Shown in pieces: positions 1 to 25,615 of a DNA stretch of 49,165 nucleotides (the first letter of the stretch is position 1; every line of letters begins with the position of its first letter). A program made the translations under genes and the position numbers. The notes beneath the pieces are model-generated. The model was not told where the DNA came from and made no database searches. It saw only the letters and a program-made list of their open reading frames with translations. The stretch is from Paulinella micropora. Taxonomy: Eukaryota; Cercozoa; Imbricatea; Euglyphida. The stretch covers positions 300,298-349,462 of the forward strand of contig BJOX01000096.1 of assembly GCA_009731375.1 (NCBI GenBank), written 5' to 3'.

Positions 1-470
1 CAATATATCTAAACAGAAATATTAATTTTAATAACTATAATATAATATTAATACTGAGCAGCTGAATACTAATTTAATATCGATATCTTCCTTAATACGC
101 TCAACTAGTACTGAATAACTAGGTTTCCACCTTAGATAAAGGTATAACTTACTAGCTATACTTTTCACGTGGACGTTCCCTGAGTCCAATTGTAAAATTG
201 TTCTCTCAATAAAAATGAAGAAGAAGAAGAAGGTTGTCTTGAACTCTAACTCTCAAAAGGTATGCGGTGTTTAGGTATTCTCTTTTTTGTGGCTCCGGGT
301 GGGTTGGTGTCGAGAAGACGAGGCAGAAGACACACAACAGTAAACACTCTAATAGACCTTAGTTTGAAAATTGTCGTTCGTGAGTCATTCCAGTAGTCCT
401 GCTTGTCTTAGGATTATAGTTTCCGTAAAGGGGACTGACTGCTTTCCTATTAAACTACTGGTACCACTAA
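1..470. other. Intergenic AT-rich sequence ending in a dispersed-repeat tail
   Basis: I see no coding exon here. Bases about 385-470 (CAGTAGTCCTGCTTGTCTTA, then a block with TTCCGTAAAGGGGACTG and CCTATTAAACTAC) match 36295-36375, the tail that follows a LINE reverse-transcriptase C-terminus. This is therefore probably the 3' tail of another truncated copy of that element. The long reading frames on the minus strand are Phe/Ser-rich readings of purine-rich sequence and not genes. Confidence 0.4.
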
Positions 471-910
471 ACCGCTAGCCAGAAATTAGCAAATAGCCAG
501 AGAAAGCGAAACTGAAACATACTTTCCAGACACAAAAGAAAACTTTAGTTGAGGTAGTACTTGAGGTTTGAGCTTTTTTTCGTTTTGACTGCAGTAAGAA
601 AAGAGAAAGAGAGAGAGAAAAAGAAACTTCGGAAAGACAACAAAGAAGGAGAAAGAAAATGAAACAGATAGAAATAGCATCAAACTGACATGACAGAAAC
701 AACAGAAATACACAAAGGCAAACACTTTATAGGGAAAGTAGTGAAAAAGGATCAAAATTAAGAAGAACTAAATTCATGCGATCTGGCCCAAGTGAGTAGC
801 AGTGCAAGTCCCATATTAAAACTGGAGCCAAAGTTAAACAGATAAGCTCCTTAGAAAGAGAAAATTTAGAATATATATAGAATATATACATATATGTATA
901 GAATATATAT

Positions 911-1500
<590 letters not shown>

Positions 1501-1557
1501 GAAAGTATATATGTTTTTAATAGTATATATAGAGTATATGTTTTTAATGATACACAT

Positions 1558-1700
1558 GATGAATATAGGGTAGAATATGTAACACCAGCTAGGTAAGATA
1601 GGAGTACTTTGCCTCCATATGACCCATTTCTGGTATAAGGGGTGCGTATGGGGCTTATTTCAAATGGTATCTGTGAGTAACCAGGGGTTTTGTTTTTAAG
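1558..1700. repeat. Dispersed unit A, copy 1
   Basis: A roughly 130 bp non-simple segment (contains TAGGGTAGAATATGTAACAC and TTTCTGGTATAAGGGGTGCG). It recurs at about 2583-2713 and 2945-3080, each time bounded by GA microsatellite. On the minus strand each copy reads open for about 40 codons, but I recognise no protein. Confidence 0.8.
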
Positions 1701-1744
1701 CGTCCCAACGTGCTGCTGCATGCTCCTCCCCACCCCCATAACCC

Positions 1745-1839
1745 AGAGAGAGAGAGAAGAGAGAGAGAGAGACAGAGAGAGAGAGAGAGGAGAGAGAGGG
1801 AGAGAAAGATATGAGAGAGAGAGATGAGAGAGAAAGTGG

Positions 1840-1882
<43 letters not shown>

Positions 1883-1928
1883 AGAGAGAGAGAGAGAGAT
1901 CGAGAGAGAGAGATAGAGAAAGAGGACG

Positions 1929-1983
<55 letters not shown>

Positions 1984-2267
1984 TATGAGAGAGAGAGAGA
2001 GATGCGAGAGAGAGAGAGATCTCAGAGAGAGAGAGAGAGAGAGAGAGAGATCTCAGAGAGAGAGAGAGAGAGAGAGAGATCTCAGAGAGAGAGAGAGAGA
2101 GATGAGAGAGAGAGAGATCTCTCTCTCTCTCATCTCTCTCTCTCTCTCTTCCTCTCTCTCTCTCTCTTATCTCTCTCTCTCTCTCTTATCTCTCTCTCTT
2201 TCTCTGTCTCTCTCTGTCTCTCTCTTTCTTTCTCTTCCTCTTTCTCTCTTTCTCTCTCTCTCTCTAG

Positions 2268-2304
<37 letters not shown>

Positions 2305-2530
2305 AGTCTCTCTCTCTCTCTAGTCTCTCTCTCTCTCTCTCTCTCTCGAAAGGAAGAGGAAGAGAAAGAGGAAGAGAAAGAAAGAGAGAGACAGAGAGAC
2401 AGAGAGAGAGAGAGAGAGATCGAGAGAAAGAGGAAGAGAAAGAGAAAGAGAAAGAAAAAGAGCGAGAGATAGAGAGAGAGAGAGAGATAGATTGAGAGAG
2501 AGAGAGAGGGAGAGAGAGAGAGCGAGAGAA
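1745..2530. repeat. GA/CT microsatellite forming a large near-palindrome
   Basis: (GA)n runs to about 2117, switches at AGAGATCTCTCT to (CT)n until about 2346, then returns to (GA)n. The GA and CT halves are complementary, so a strand could fold back for several hundred bases. Confidence 0.9.
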
Positions 2531-2582
2531 AGTATATATGTTTTTAATGGTGTATATAGAGTATATGTTTTTAATAATACAT

Positions 2583-2713
2583 GATGAATACAGGGTAGAA
2601 TACGTAACACCAAGATAAGACAGGAGTACTTTGTCTCCATATGACCCATTTCTGGTATAAGGGGTGCGTATGGGGCTTATTTCAAACGGTATCTGTGAGT
2701 AACCATTCGAAAG
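2583..2713. repeat. Dispersed unit A, copy 2
   Basis: Near-identical to 1558-1690, bounded on both sides by GA microsatellite. Confidence 0.8.
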
Positions 2714-2737
2714 AAGGAAGTCAAGGGTTTTGAGAGT

Positions 2738-2773
<36 letters not shown>

Positions 2774-2798
2774 AAGAGAAAGAGAGAGAGAGAGAGAG

Positions 2799-2848
<50 letters not shown>

Positions 2849-2944
2849 GAAGAGTAGAAAAAAAAAAAAGAATAGAATAGGGACGAGAAAAAGAAAGAGA
2901 GAAATAGATAGAAAAGAATGATTATGATTCAGAAGTATAGTAAG

Positions 2945-3080
2945 AATATAGGGTAGAATATGTAACACCGGAACACTCTGAGTACTTTGACTCGATTCCA
3001 GGTATAAGAGGTGCGTATGGGACGCTTATTTCAAATGGTATGTGTGAGATACGATCCGAAATAAGATGGTCAGGGGTATC
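2945..3080. repeat. Dispersed unit A, copy 3 (diverged)
   Basis: Shares TAGGGTAGAATATGTAACAC, GGTATAAGAGGTGCGTATGG and the TTATTTCAAATGGTAT block with the other two copies but carries more substitutions. Confidence 0.7.
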
Positions 3081-3105
3081 TTTTTTAGCTCAAACGCGAG
3101 AGATA

Positions 3106-3163
<58 letters not shown>

Positions 3164-3164
3164 G

Positions 3165-3410
3165 AGAGAAGCGACGCGAATATGCCGAGTGCTGCAATAT
3201 CCTTACGGACAGGCTCAAGCCTGGCAACCTTTCAGACATGCAGCCCCAGGCCAGTCGAGGCAAACCATTCCGCGCACAACCGTCTTTCACAGACAAGAGA
3301 AAGTCTCCACCAACCAAAGCCAAGAAGAGACAACAAACCACATCACCAAATGACAAGCAGCAACAACCAAATACACCCATCAACAACCAAACACAAGAGA
3401 GAAAGGTTGA
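3165..3410 (+). other. Non-repetitive island with an open frame; possible exon
   Basis: Between two GA arrays lies about 230 bp of complex sequence, open on the plus strand. It encodes a basic, Gln/Pro/Asn-rich, low-complexity stretch (includes CCNILTDRLKPGNLSDMQPQ and KAKKRQQTTS). An AG precedes it inside the GA array, but any AG there would serve, so splice sites cannot be assigned. I recognise no domain. It could be an exon of an otherwise unseen gene or chance open sequence. Confidence 0.2.
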
Positions 3411-3414
3411 GAGA

Positions 3415-3472
3415 AAGAGAAGAGAAGAGAAGAGAAGAGGAGAGAGAGAGAGAGAGAGAGAGATTGAGAGAG

Positions 3473-3514
<42 letters not shown>

Positions 3515-3653
3515 TTGAAAGAGGAAGAGAGAGAGAGATAGAGACAGATAGATAGATAAAGAGAGATAGAGAGAGAGAGAGAGGGTGGGGGGGGGGGGAC
3601 GAGAANNNNNNNNNNNNNNNNNNNNNNGGGGGAAGGGGGGGGGGGGGGGAAAA

Positions 3654-3688
<35 letters not shown>

Positions 3689-3740
3689 GAGAAAGAGAGA
3701 AAGACACGGAAAAGAAAAAGAAAAAGAAAGAAATATGTAA
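3415..3740. repeat. GA microsatellite, poly-G and gap
   Basis: GA/GAAA repeat followed by long G runs around an N stretch (3606-3627). The G runs at the gap edges suggest a sequencing or assembly dropout. Confidence 0.9.
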
Positions 3741-4017
3741 AATATAGAATAGAAAACTAAAGAAGTGAGAGAGACACGAAGACCCTTGCTTACGGTAAAA
3801 AGAAGGAGAGAGAGAGAGAGAGAGAGAGAGAAGAAATAGAAAAAGGGATTACTGGCGAACAGTGTGGGACTCAGTATAAACCCTACCCACTTGAGGTCTT
3901 AAAATGAAAGAGAAGGGCCCCCTAAATACACTCCCGAGGGAGAAAAAAATAAGGCGGCCCAAAAAAAATGAAAAATGCACGCACGAACGCCACATGACTC
4001 AATGCCTAAGGAAAGAA

Positions 4018-4052
<35 letters not shown>

Positions 4053-4074
4053 TTTGTGTGTGTGTGTGTGTGTG

Positions 4075-4116
4075 TGACATGGTAGGCGCTGCTGGTGGTG
4101 TCAGGCTTTGGTTAGT

Positions 4117-4152
<36 letters not shown>

Positions 4153-4225
4153 TTGTTGTGTGTGTGTGTGTGTGTGTGTGACATGGTAGGCGCTGCTGGC
4201 GGTGTCAGGCTTTGGTCAGTCTGAT
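4075..4225. repeat. Tandem pair of a 45 bp unit split by GA and GT microsatellite
   Basis: ACATGGTAGGCGCTGCTGG and the following GTGTCAGGCTTTGGT(T/C)AGTCTGA occur at 4076-4120 and 4181-4224. Each copy is preceded by (GA)n and (GT)n. ATG directly followed by GTAGGC resembles an exon end plus donor. This could be a duplicated edge of a missing first exon of the downstream gene, but no frame supports that on its own. Confidence 0.6.
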
Positions 4226-4299
4226 GATCCTGACAGGTTGAACAATCCCTCTTATCTCTGACCGTTACCTTCTCTCAGGGAGAGAGACCGTTGCCTTGT

Positions 4300-4301
4300 C
4301 T

Positions 4302-4337
<36 letters not shown>

Positions 4338-4359
4338 AGACAAGTAATATATAATACTA

Positions 4360-4405
<46 letters not shown>

Positions 4406-4425
4406 CTATCTATCTCTCCTTCCCC

Positions 4426-4473
<48 letters not shown>

Positions 4474-4497
4474 TCTAATTTTTTCATTCTCTCTCTT

Positions 4498-4529
<32 letters not shown>

Positions 4530-4592
4530 GCTTTCTCTCGCTTTCTTTTCTCTCTCTCTCTCTCTCTCTCTCTCGCTTTCTCTCGCTTTCTT

Positions 4593-4677
<85 letters not shown>

Positions 4678-4700
4678 NNNNNNNNNNCACACACACACAC
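4300..4700. repeat. CT and CA microsatellites with a 10-base gap
   Basis: (GA)n, then (CT)n with TTTCTCGC variants, then (CA)n broken by ten Ns at 4678-4687. Confidence 0.95.
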
Positions 4701-4717
4701 TCCTCCCTCTCTGGTGG

Positions 4718-4728
4718 TAGTAGTAGTA

Positions 4729-4790
<62 letters not shown>

Positions 4791-5071
4791 TGTAGTAGTA
4801 GTAGTAGTAGTAGTAGCCACCCCGGCAAACAATCCGTGATTTTTGCAAGCAAGCTGTAAAACTCGGTGAACTTAATTAAAAATATCGGTAAATTACGATA
4901 AATTTTATTCACGGTATTTTTCCTGTCGTTTTTGACTGTGTTTGCCTAAACACACTCAAAAACGACAGGAAAAATACCGTGAACAAAATTTATCGCAATT
5001 TACCAATATTTTAATTAAGCACCGAGTTTTACGGCTTGCTTGCAAAAATCACGGATTGTTTGCCTGGGTGG

Positions 5072-5130
<59 letters not shown>
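4718..5130. repeat. (TAG)n tract interrupted by a foldback element
   Basis: TAG/GTA triplets occupy 4718-4816 and resume at 5073-5130. The intervening 256 bp is the foldback element listed separately, so the element appears to have inserted into a pre-existing (TAG)n tract. Confidence 0.85.
4817..5072. mobile_element. Foldback (long inverted repeat) MITE-like element
   Basis: Two arms of about 120 bp, 4817-4945 and 4950-5072, are inverted copies of each other with a few mismatches. Both arms begin CACCC(C/A)GGCAAACAATCCG and contain TGATTTTTGCAAGCAAG and CGGTATTTTTCCTGTCG. Almost no loop remains. TAG triplets flank both sides, so a TA or TAG target duplication cannot be told apart from the microsatellite. 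There is no transposase, so the element is non-autonomous. It lies about 70 bp upstream of the signal-peptide exon of the DD3-3-like gene. Confidence 0.75.
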
Positions 5131-5141
5131 CTTACTAACAG

Positions 5142-8841
<3,700 letters not shown>

Positions 8842-9980
8842 ATTTTACAACTTGCAACAGAAAATTTGCCGACGCGCTGCGAGCGGCCCGTAACGAAACT
8901 GCTAGTGGCGATCGCGACTCATCCCTGTAGTACACAACAACTATTTTAGTATTAATATATTCCATTGAACGCTTTCAATCTCTTAATTTTTCCACTTATC
9001 CCTACGAATGGCAAGTATTCCATATTGTTATTGCTATCGACATTCAAGTGGTACAAAAAAATTTGGTTTTTCTGTTTCCGTTGGAATTTCAGTTTTCGTT
9101 GAAATTTCAGTTTTCGATGAAATTTGAATTTTGAAATTAACGGCTATATGTGTTCAAAAAAATTACGTAAATTTTAGCGAATTTTTTTGCCCAATGCTGT
9201 TGTTGTGTTCACGTGTCACCGTGACACGGCCTCAGTTCTCACAGCCGGGTCGGAAACTTATGATCCACGTCAACACAACCACGGTCTGAGGAACAAAACC
9301 GTGGCAAACACCTTTCAGATTGCGCCACACCTGTCCACCAACCTTAACGACAATGAGCAACCTTGCCTGGTGTCCGTTTTGTCCCCTGGCTCAACTTCCC
9401 ACCTTGCTCTCCTACAAACAAGCAGAGCAGAACGTGGGAAGTGTCCACAGTGATCAGCTGACAGTGTGGGCACGCAACTCGCAAATGCGCACTTTCCTGA
9501 ATGATCTATCCGTAGACTTTTTAAGTCCTATGATATTAATATATGTTATTAATAATATACAAAAATCCTTGGGCTAGCTATAGGCCAGAAAAAAATCTGG
9601 GATGTCATACACTATTGTAAATTATTAATAAAGGCTTGACTCTGAACTTAGCAGGTGTTACTATCATAAAAACGAGTTTTTCCAGTATCCGACGGTCTGT
9701 CGACTCCAAACTTTTTAATTCAACTATAATATATAAATGCCAGGATGATTTTTTATGACAAGTGTTACCGGTAATACAATAGGTGACATTCAAATTACAT
9801 TGCACTTCCGAGCGTAAGGCTGCCACAATGATAAGTTTGAAAGACAGGCCGCTCTTTACACCAGGTACGGTGACACTGTGCCGGGTTCATCCAACCACCC
9901 CACCTCGGGCCCTTCTTACATCTTCCTTTTCAGCTCTACGGAAAGCAAGCGTTCTTCAAATATTTACAAGTTGTTCAGTT
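8842..9980. other. Unassigned complex sequence downstream of the DD3-3-like gene
   Basis: Non-repetitive sequence of ordinary composition. Around 9070-9140 there are three tandem copies of a 17-mer like GTTTTCGTTGAAATTTCA. Bases 9187-9577 and 9850-9975 read open on the plus strand (one stretch includes PTSGPSYIFLFSSTESKR), with possible acceptors before them. I recognise no family and cannot define exons. These may be exons of a short gene, 3' untranslated sequence, or chance. Confidence 0.25.
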
Positions 9981-10050
9981 TGGGGGGGGGGGGGGGGGGG
10001 GGGGGGGGNNNNNNNNNNNNNNNNNNGGGGGGGGGGGGGGGGGGGGGGAG
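9980..10050. repeat. Poly-G with a gap
   Basis: About 28 G, an 18-base N run (10009-10026), then more G. Probably a sequencing dropout at a homopolymer. Confidence 0.9.
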
Positions 10051-10289
10051 GGGAGAGGCTATCAATTTCTTCCACTATCCTTGCTATTTATTACATAGAA
10101 CACTTGCCACGAGACTCGTAGAGTTGAGTGAGAAGACTAAGAAGTACAACGAAAGTAATGTAAAGACAGAATTGATATAAAAGTGAGAGAGATAAAAAGA
10201 AAACCAAAGTGAAAACAAAACAAACTCAGTCGGTGCCTCAATCATCAAGCAGCATGCCAAAGCCACTGCGAAATAATTACTCCCAACTA

Positions 10290-10700
10290 CAATCAAGCGG
10301 CAAAATCGTTCAACCTTGGTCCAAACCTTCTCGAGCAATAGCATTACTAAGGACATGACATTCAAGTGGCAGGAGCCCAACTTTTGAACTCATTCTTCTC
10401 AATCGACCTTGGAGATAACGAAAGTCTTGAGCATACCGTTGAAAAGCTCTTGTCCTGAGCTGTCATGATAGCTCCAGCGATTTCCTACCACTTCGATGGA
10501 TATGGAGAACGATGAGGTCCAAGTCGTATGGTCTGCCACTTAGAATGTCCACAGTAATTCTAGTAGGGCGATTCTCAAGGCTCGAGACAGAGGGCTGTCA
10601 AACAAGCACAGTGATTCTAGATAATTCTGAAAGCACATCGTCTGAAAGCTCGAGACAGAGGGCTCTCAAACAACGCGCTCAGCATTGTCAAATGTCTCAA
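10290..10700. repeat. Diverged copy of the 8.4-8.6 kb intron sequence plus a 72 bp tandem pair
   Basis: GACATTCAAGTGGCA, CTTCTCAATCGA, AAAAGCTCTTGTCCTGAGCT and GGAGAACGATGAGGTCCAAGTCG appear in the same order as related words at 8433-8603, which suggests a dispersed repeat. Within 10553-10672 the words (C)ACAGT(A/G)ATTCTAG and GCTCGAGACAGAGGGCT(G/C)TC occur twice about 72-76 bp apart. Confidence 0.55.
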
Positions 10701-10824
10701 GTATTGCATGTAAAAAGTGAGAGATCAAATTTGGACGGCTTTTGTCACTGTGCATAATCGCTAAACAGTAGGGTCGGTTTCTCTCGAATGTCCGCAAAGG
10801 AGGCAGCGCGGCAAGGTAACAGCG

Positions 10825-21556
<10,732 letters not shown>

Positions 21557-21564
21557 CTGAGAGT

Positions 21565-21616
<52 letters not shown>

Positions 21617-21722
21617 TTTGGTACGTCAGCTGCATAATGGAGGACATAGATATACATGTGTTTCTATGTTTGTATGTTTGTATGTGTGTGTGTGTGTGTG
21701 TGTGCGTGTGTATGTGTGTGTT

Positions 21723-21785
<63 letters not shown>
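21565..21785. repeat. (GA)n and (GT)n microsatellites with a duplicated spacer
   Basis: GAGATGTTTGGTACGT at about 21611 and GAGATGTTTGTTACGT at about 21782, each followed by a related GAGGACATAG word, so a repeat block was duplicated together with its flank. Confidence 0.75.
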
Positions 21786-21834
21786 TGTTTGTTACGTTGA
21801 GGACATAGGCATCATATGTGTGTTTGTTTATTCT

Positions 21835-21920
21835 CTGTGGAGGAACAAAAAAGCCCCCGATCCCGATGTAGCGGAATATTTTGCAGTGAAAAAAACCCCC
21901 GATGTAGCGGAAGAATTTGC

Positions 21921-21967
<47 letters not shown>

Positions 21968-22480
21968 GTATATAATATGCACTGACCAGTTCGGGACTCT
22001 CTGTGATCTTTCGCAACTGGATAGATAAGAGAGAATATAAGAGAAAATGAGAGAAGATAAGAGAAGATGAGAGAAGATAAGAAAAAAAAAGAGAAAACGA
22101 GAGAAAATAAGAGAAAATGAGAGAAAATGAGAGAAGATAAGAGAAGATAAGAGAAGATAAGAGAAAATAAGAGAAAATGAGAGAAGATAAGAGAAGATAA
22201 GAGAAGATAAGAGAAGATAAGAGAAAATAAGAGAAAATGAGAGAAGATAAGAGAAGATAAGAGAAAATAAGAGAAAATAAGAGAAAATAAGAGAAAATGA
22301 GAAAATAAGAGAAATGAGAAAATGAGAGAATATGAGAGAAAATAAATTGTTTTCTCTGTGTGTGTATGTATGACGACCTGATTCACCTTCCGCGATTCAC
22401 CGCAAAGGTTTAGAGAGTGCATTATGCTACTAGTATGTTATGATTGTATGAATGTATGTATGCATGATTCCCCCATTAGT
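21835..22480. repeat. Short duplicated word, (AT)n and (GAGAAAATAA)n minisatellite
   Basis: CCCGATGTAGCGGAA occurs twice at 21860-21910. (AT)n follows. From 22026 to 22345 runs a 10-11 bp unit GAGAAGATAA/GAGAAAATGA. I see no exon. 22360-22480 is complex sequence without a recognisable feature. Confidence 0.8.
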
Positions 22481-22484
22481 TAAC

Positions 22485-22935
22485 GGCTAGTTCAACCCAG
22501 ACACCCAACCAGTCGCCACCTGAGCCACTTCAGAGATAAACCCTCCGGGCCCTTGAGTTGCAACCGGTATTTGCGTGCTCTTTGGCTGCTACTTGATGAT
22601 TCATCAAGCAAATCAGTCACCGGCTAGTTCAACCCAGACACCCGCACCCAGTGCCACCTGAGCCACTTCAGAGATAAAGCCACTTCTACACCACCCAGAT
22701 TTCCGGGTTTCTGGTGCCACTTTCTGGGCTTCGCTTCCTGGAAAGCCTGGCCTGTGGTGGCCACTTTCACACCCAGAAACCCGGAAATCTGGCCTGTGGT
22801 GTAGAACGGGCCTAACCCTCTGGGCCTTGGGTTGCAACCGGTATTTTGCGTGCTTTTTCGCTGCTACTTGATGATGGCCTTGAGTTGCAACCGGAATTTG
22901 CGTGCTTTTTGTCTGCTACTTGTGACGATCAAGCA
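22485..22935. repeat. Three tandem copies of a unit of about 125 bp
   Basis: GGCTAGTTCAACCCAGACAC, GCCACCTGAGCCACTTCAGA and TTGCAACCGGTATTT, then GCTGCTACTTGATGAT, occur in order at 22488-22600 and again at 22622-22880. The second half recurs at 22875-22935. The second copy is enlarged by the insertion described next. Confidence 0.8.
22678..22812. mobile_element. PIF/Harbinger-like MITE, 135 bp
   Basis: Inverted ends: the left has CTTCTACACCACCCAGATTT and CCGGGTTTCTGG; the right, read on the minus strand, has GGCCCGTTCTACACCAC and later CAGATTTCCGGGTTTCTGG. TAA lies on both sides (675-677 and 813-815 of this 22 kb block). The neighbouring tandem copy at 22536-22541 lacks the insert and reads GATAAACCCTCC, which gives a near-perfect empty site. 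A TAA target duplication and GGCC-type ends are typical of PIF/Harbinger. There is no coding capacity. Confidence 0.72.
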
Positions 22936-22989
22936 AATGCCGTTTTGATTTGGGGTGTCCCGGTCGGACTAGGTGGGAGGCTGACTGTA

Positions 22990-23345
22990 TTCATGTATGT
23001 ATGTTTTTGGTAGAGAAGAATTTTTTGTATGTGATATCTCTTGATGGACCACACATATATAACATATAATATAATATAACATAACATAACATAACATAAC
23101 ATAACATAAACATAAACATAAACATAAACATAAACATACCATAACATAGCATAACATAACATACGATAACATACCATACCATAACATAACATAACATAAC
23201 ATAGCATAACATAACATACCAAAACATACCATACCATACCATAACATAACATAACATAACATAACCTAATATAACATAACATAACATTACACAACATAAC
23301 ATAACATAAACATAAACATTAAAAACATAAACATAAACATAAAGA
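22990..23345. repeat. (CATAA)n pentamer array
   Basis: CATAA with AAACAT and CATAC variants. Confidence 0.9.
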
Positions 23346-23352
23346 TAAACAT

Positions 23353-24201
23353 ACTTGGTGGGCGACATCACTTCCTACATCGCACATACATACACACATA
23401 CATACATACATTACATAGATTACATACCTACTTACATAGATACATACATAGATAAACATACTTAGTGGAGACGTGCTTCTTATAACTGCGACATCTCTTC
23501 ATACATACATACATACATACATACATTACATACATACTTACATACTTAACATAGATACATACATAGACAAACATACTTGGTGGAGACGATTTTCATGACA
23601 TCTCTTCATTCATGGCACATACATACATACATACATACATTACATACGTACATACCTACTTACATAGATGCATGCATAGATAAACATACTTGGAGACGAT
23701 TTTCTTGCAAGTGCGACATCTCTTCATACATCACACATACATACATACATACATACATTACATACCTACATACCTACTTACATAGATGCATACATAGATA
23801 AATATACTTGGTGGAGATGATTTTCTGGCAAGTGACATCACTTCATACATGACACATACATACATCACATTACATACACTACACACAGTACATAGATACA
23901 TAGACACACTACATACATACAGTACATAGATAGATACTTTGTGGAGACGATTTTCTTGCAAGTGCGACATCTCTTCATACATCACACATACACACATCAC
24001 ATTACATACACTACATACAGTACGTAGATACATAGGCACACTACATACAATACAGTACATAGATAGATACTTTGTGGAGACGATTTTCTTGCAAGTGCGA
24101 CATCTTCATACATCACACATACATACATCACATTACATACACTACATACAGTACATAGATACATAGACACACTACATACAATACAGTACATAGATAGATA
24201 C
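23353..24201 (-). repeat. Seven broken copies of an exon's donor end in (CATA)n
   Basis: The plus-strand word CTTGGTGGAGACGATTTTCT, then TGCAAGTGCGACATCTCTTC, or truncated forms of it, recurs at about 23353, 23468, 23575, 23690, 23808, 23938 and 24070. Each copy starts next to AGTATG/AGTATC, which on the minus strand is the donor. CATA tetramers separate them. The complete exon is at 24263-24202. Confidence 0.88.
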
Positions 24202-24263
24202 TTTGTGGAGACGATTTTCTTGCAAGTGCGACATCTCTTTTCTGCATTGAGATCACCCGCCGT
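24202..24263 (-). CDS. Exon with a CxxC motif, possibly the next exon of the kinase gene
   Basis: The minus-strand frame is open and phase 0: [20 protein letters not shown], ending two bases into a codon at a donor GTATCT. CRTC followed by KK suggests half of a zinc-binding knuckle. The preceding kinase exon (27623-27518) ends in phase 0 on the same strand, so this exon would fit directly after it, but no further exon confirms the link. A separate acceptor-side copy lies at 24596-24612 (TTATGCAG then GCAGGCGATCTCAATG on the minus strand). Confidence 0.45.
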
Positions 24264-24379
24264 CTCACTAGATAGATAGATGGATAGATAGATAGATGGA
24301 TAGATCGATAGATGGATAGATAGATAGATAGATGGATAGATAGATAGATGGATGGATGGATAGATGGATAGATAGGTAG

Positions 24380-24435
<56 letters not shown>

Positions 24436-24496
24436 GCAGATAGGTAGGTAGGTAGGTGGGTAGGTAGGTATGTAGTAGATAGGTAGATAGGTAGAC

Positions 24497-24529
<33 letters not shown>

Positions 24530-24530
24530 T

Positions 24531-24583
<53 letters not shown>

Positions 24584-24660
24584 GAGATAACATTGAGATC
24601 GCCTGCCTGCATAACCAGATAGACAGACAGACAGATAGATAGATAGATGAGATATCGACT
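24264..24660. repeat. (GATA)n with GATG, GGTA and GACA variants; acceptor-side exon copy at 24596-24612
   Basis: Tetramer array between the complete CxxC exon and a fragment of its 5' end. Confidence 0.88.
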
Positions 24661-24957
24661 AATGTCAGAAAAAGGAGCTTCTGATTTCGTCAACCAAGGA
24701 AGTCTGTGGGTAAAGTATTAACCCGATGCCCAGCTAAGCCGTGATGTTTGCACGGAAGGGACTGATACAGGCGATACCAAGACCTCCCTAGTACCAGGCG
24801 GGGCCAGGGCTCGTTCCATAAAGCGCCCCTTGCAGAACGAGCTCCCACCTCCATTACAGAGGACCCAGTAAGCAGATGGAGTTTCGAGACTATTCGACAA
24901 TCTAGTATAAACCGACAGAGCACTGTGGGTTTTATTCCGGGCTCAACAAGCGAGAAA
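24661..24957. other. Complex sequence, possible 3' end of a retroelement
   Basis: About 300 bp of unique sequence without an exon I can support. The minus-strand frame is open for about 77 codons (includes SSVMEVGARSARGALWNEPW) but no motif is recognised. It is bounded on both sides by GATA arrays. Confidence 0.25.
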
Positions 24958-25001
24958 GAGATAGATAGATAGATAGATAGATATGTTTGGTCTATCAGCT
25001 C

Positions 25002-25039
<38 letters not shown>

Positions 25040-25088
25040 GATAGATAGATAGATAGATAGATAGATATATAGATAGATATATATATAT

Positions 25089-25127
<39 letters not shown>

Positions 25128-25335
25128 TGTTTGGTCTATCAGCTCTGATATATATATATAGATATATAGATAGATAGATAGATAGATAGATAGATGATAA
25201 ATAGATAGACAAATAGATATAGATAGATAGATAGATAGATAGATAGCTAGATAGCTAGATAGCTAGCTAGGTAGGTAGGTCGATAGGTAGGTAGGTCGAT
25301 AGGTAGGTAGGTCGATAGGTAGGTAGGTAGGTAGG

Positions 25336-25378
<43 letters not shown>

Positions 25379-25434
25379 GTAGGTAGGTATGTAGGTGGGT
25401 AGATAGGTGATAGGTAGATAGGTAGGTAGGTAGG

Positions 25435-25472
<38 letters not shown>

Positions 25473-25526
25473 TCAAGAGTCAACCTGGAAACCAGTCCGA
25501 GACCAGCCAAAGGGCCGACCTAACAT

Positions 25527-25560
<34 letters not shown>
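24958..25560. repeat. (GATA)n/(GGTA)n arrays with a repeated spacer
   Basis: GATATGTTTGGTCTATCAGC occurs at 24980-25000 and 25125-25145. Its reverse complement is at 43989-44008, where it again abuts a TATC array. The remainder is GATA, GGTA and (AT)n. Confidence 0.9.
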
Positions 25561-25562
<2 letters not shown>

Positions 25563-25615
25563 GTAAATATACATGCATACAGAAATATATACATTTCTTC
25601 ATTTGTGTAAATATA

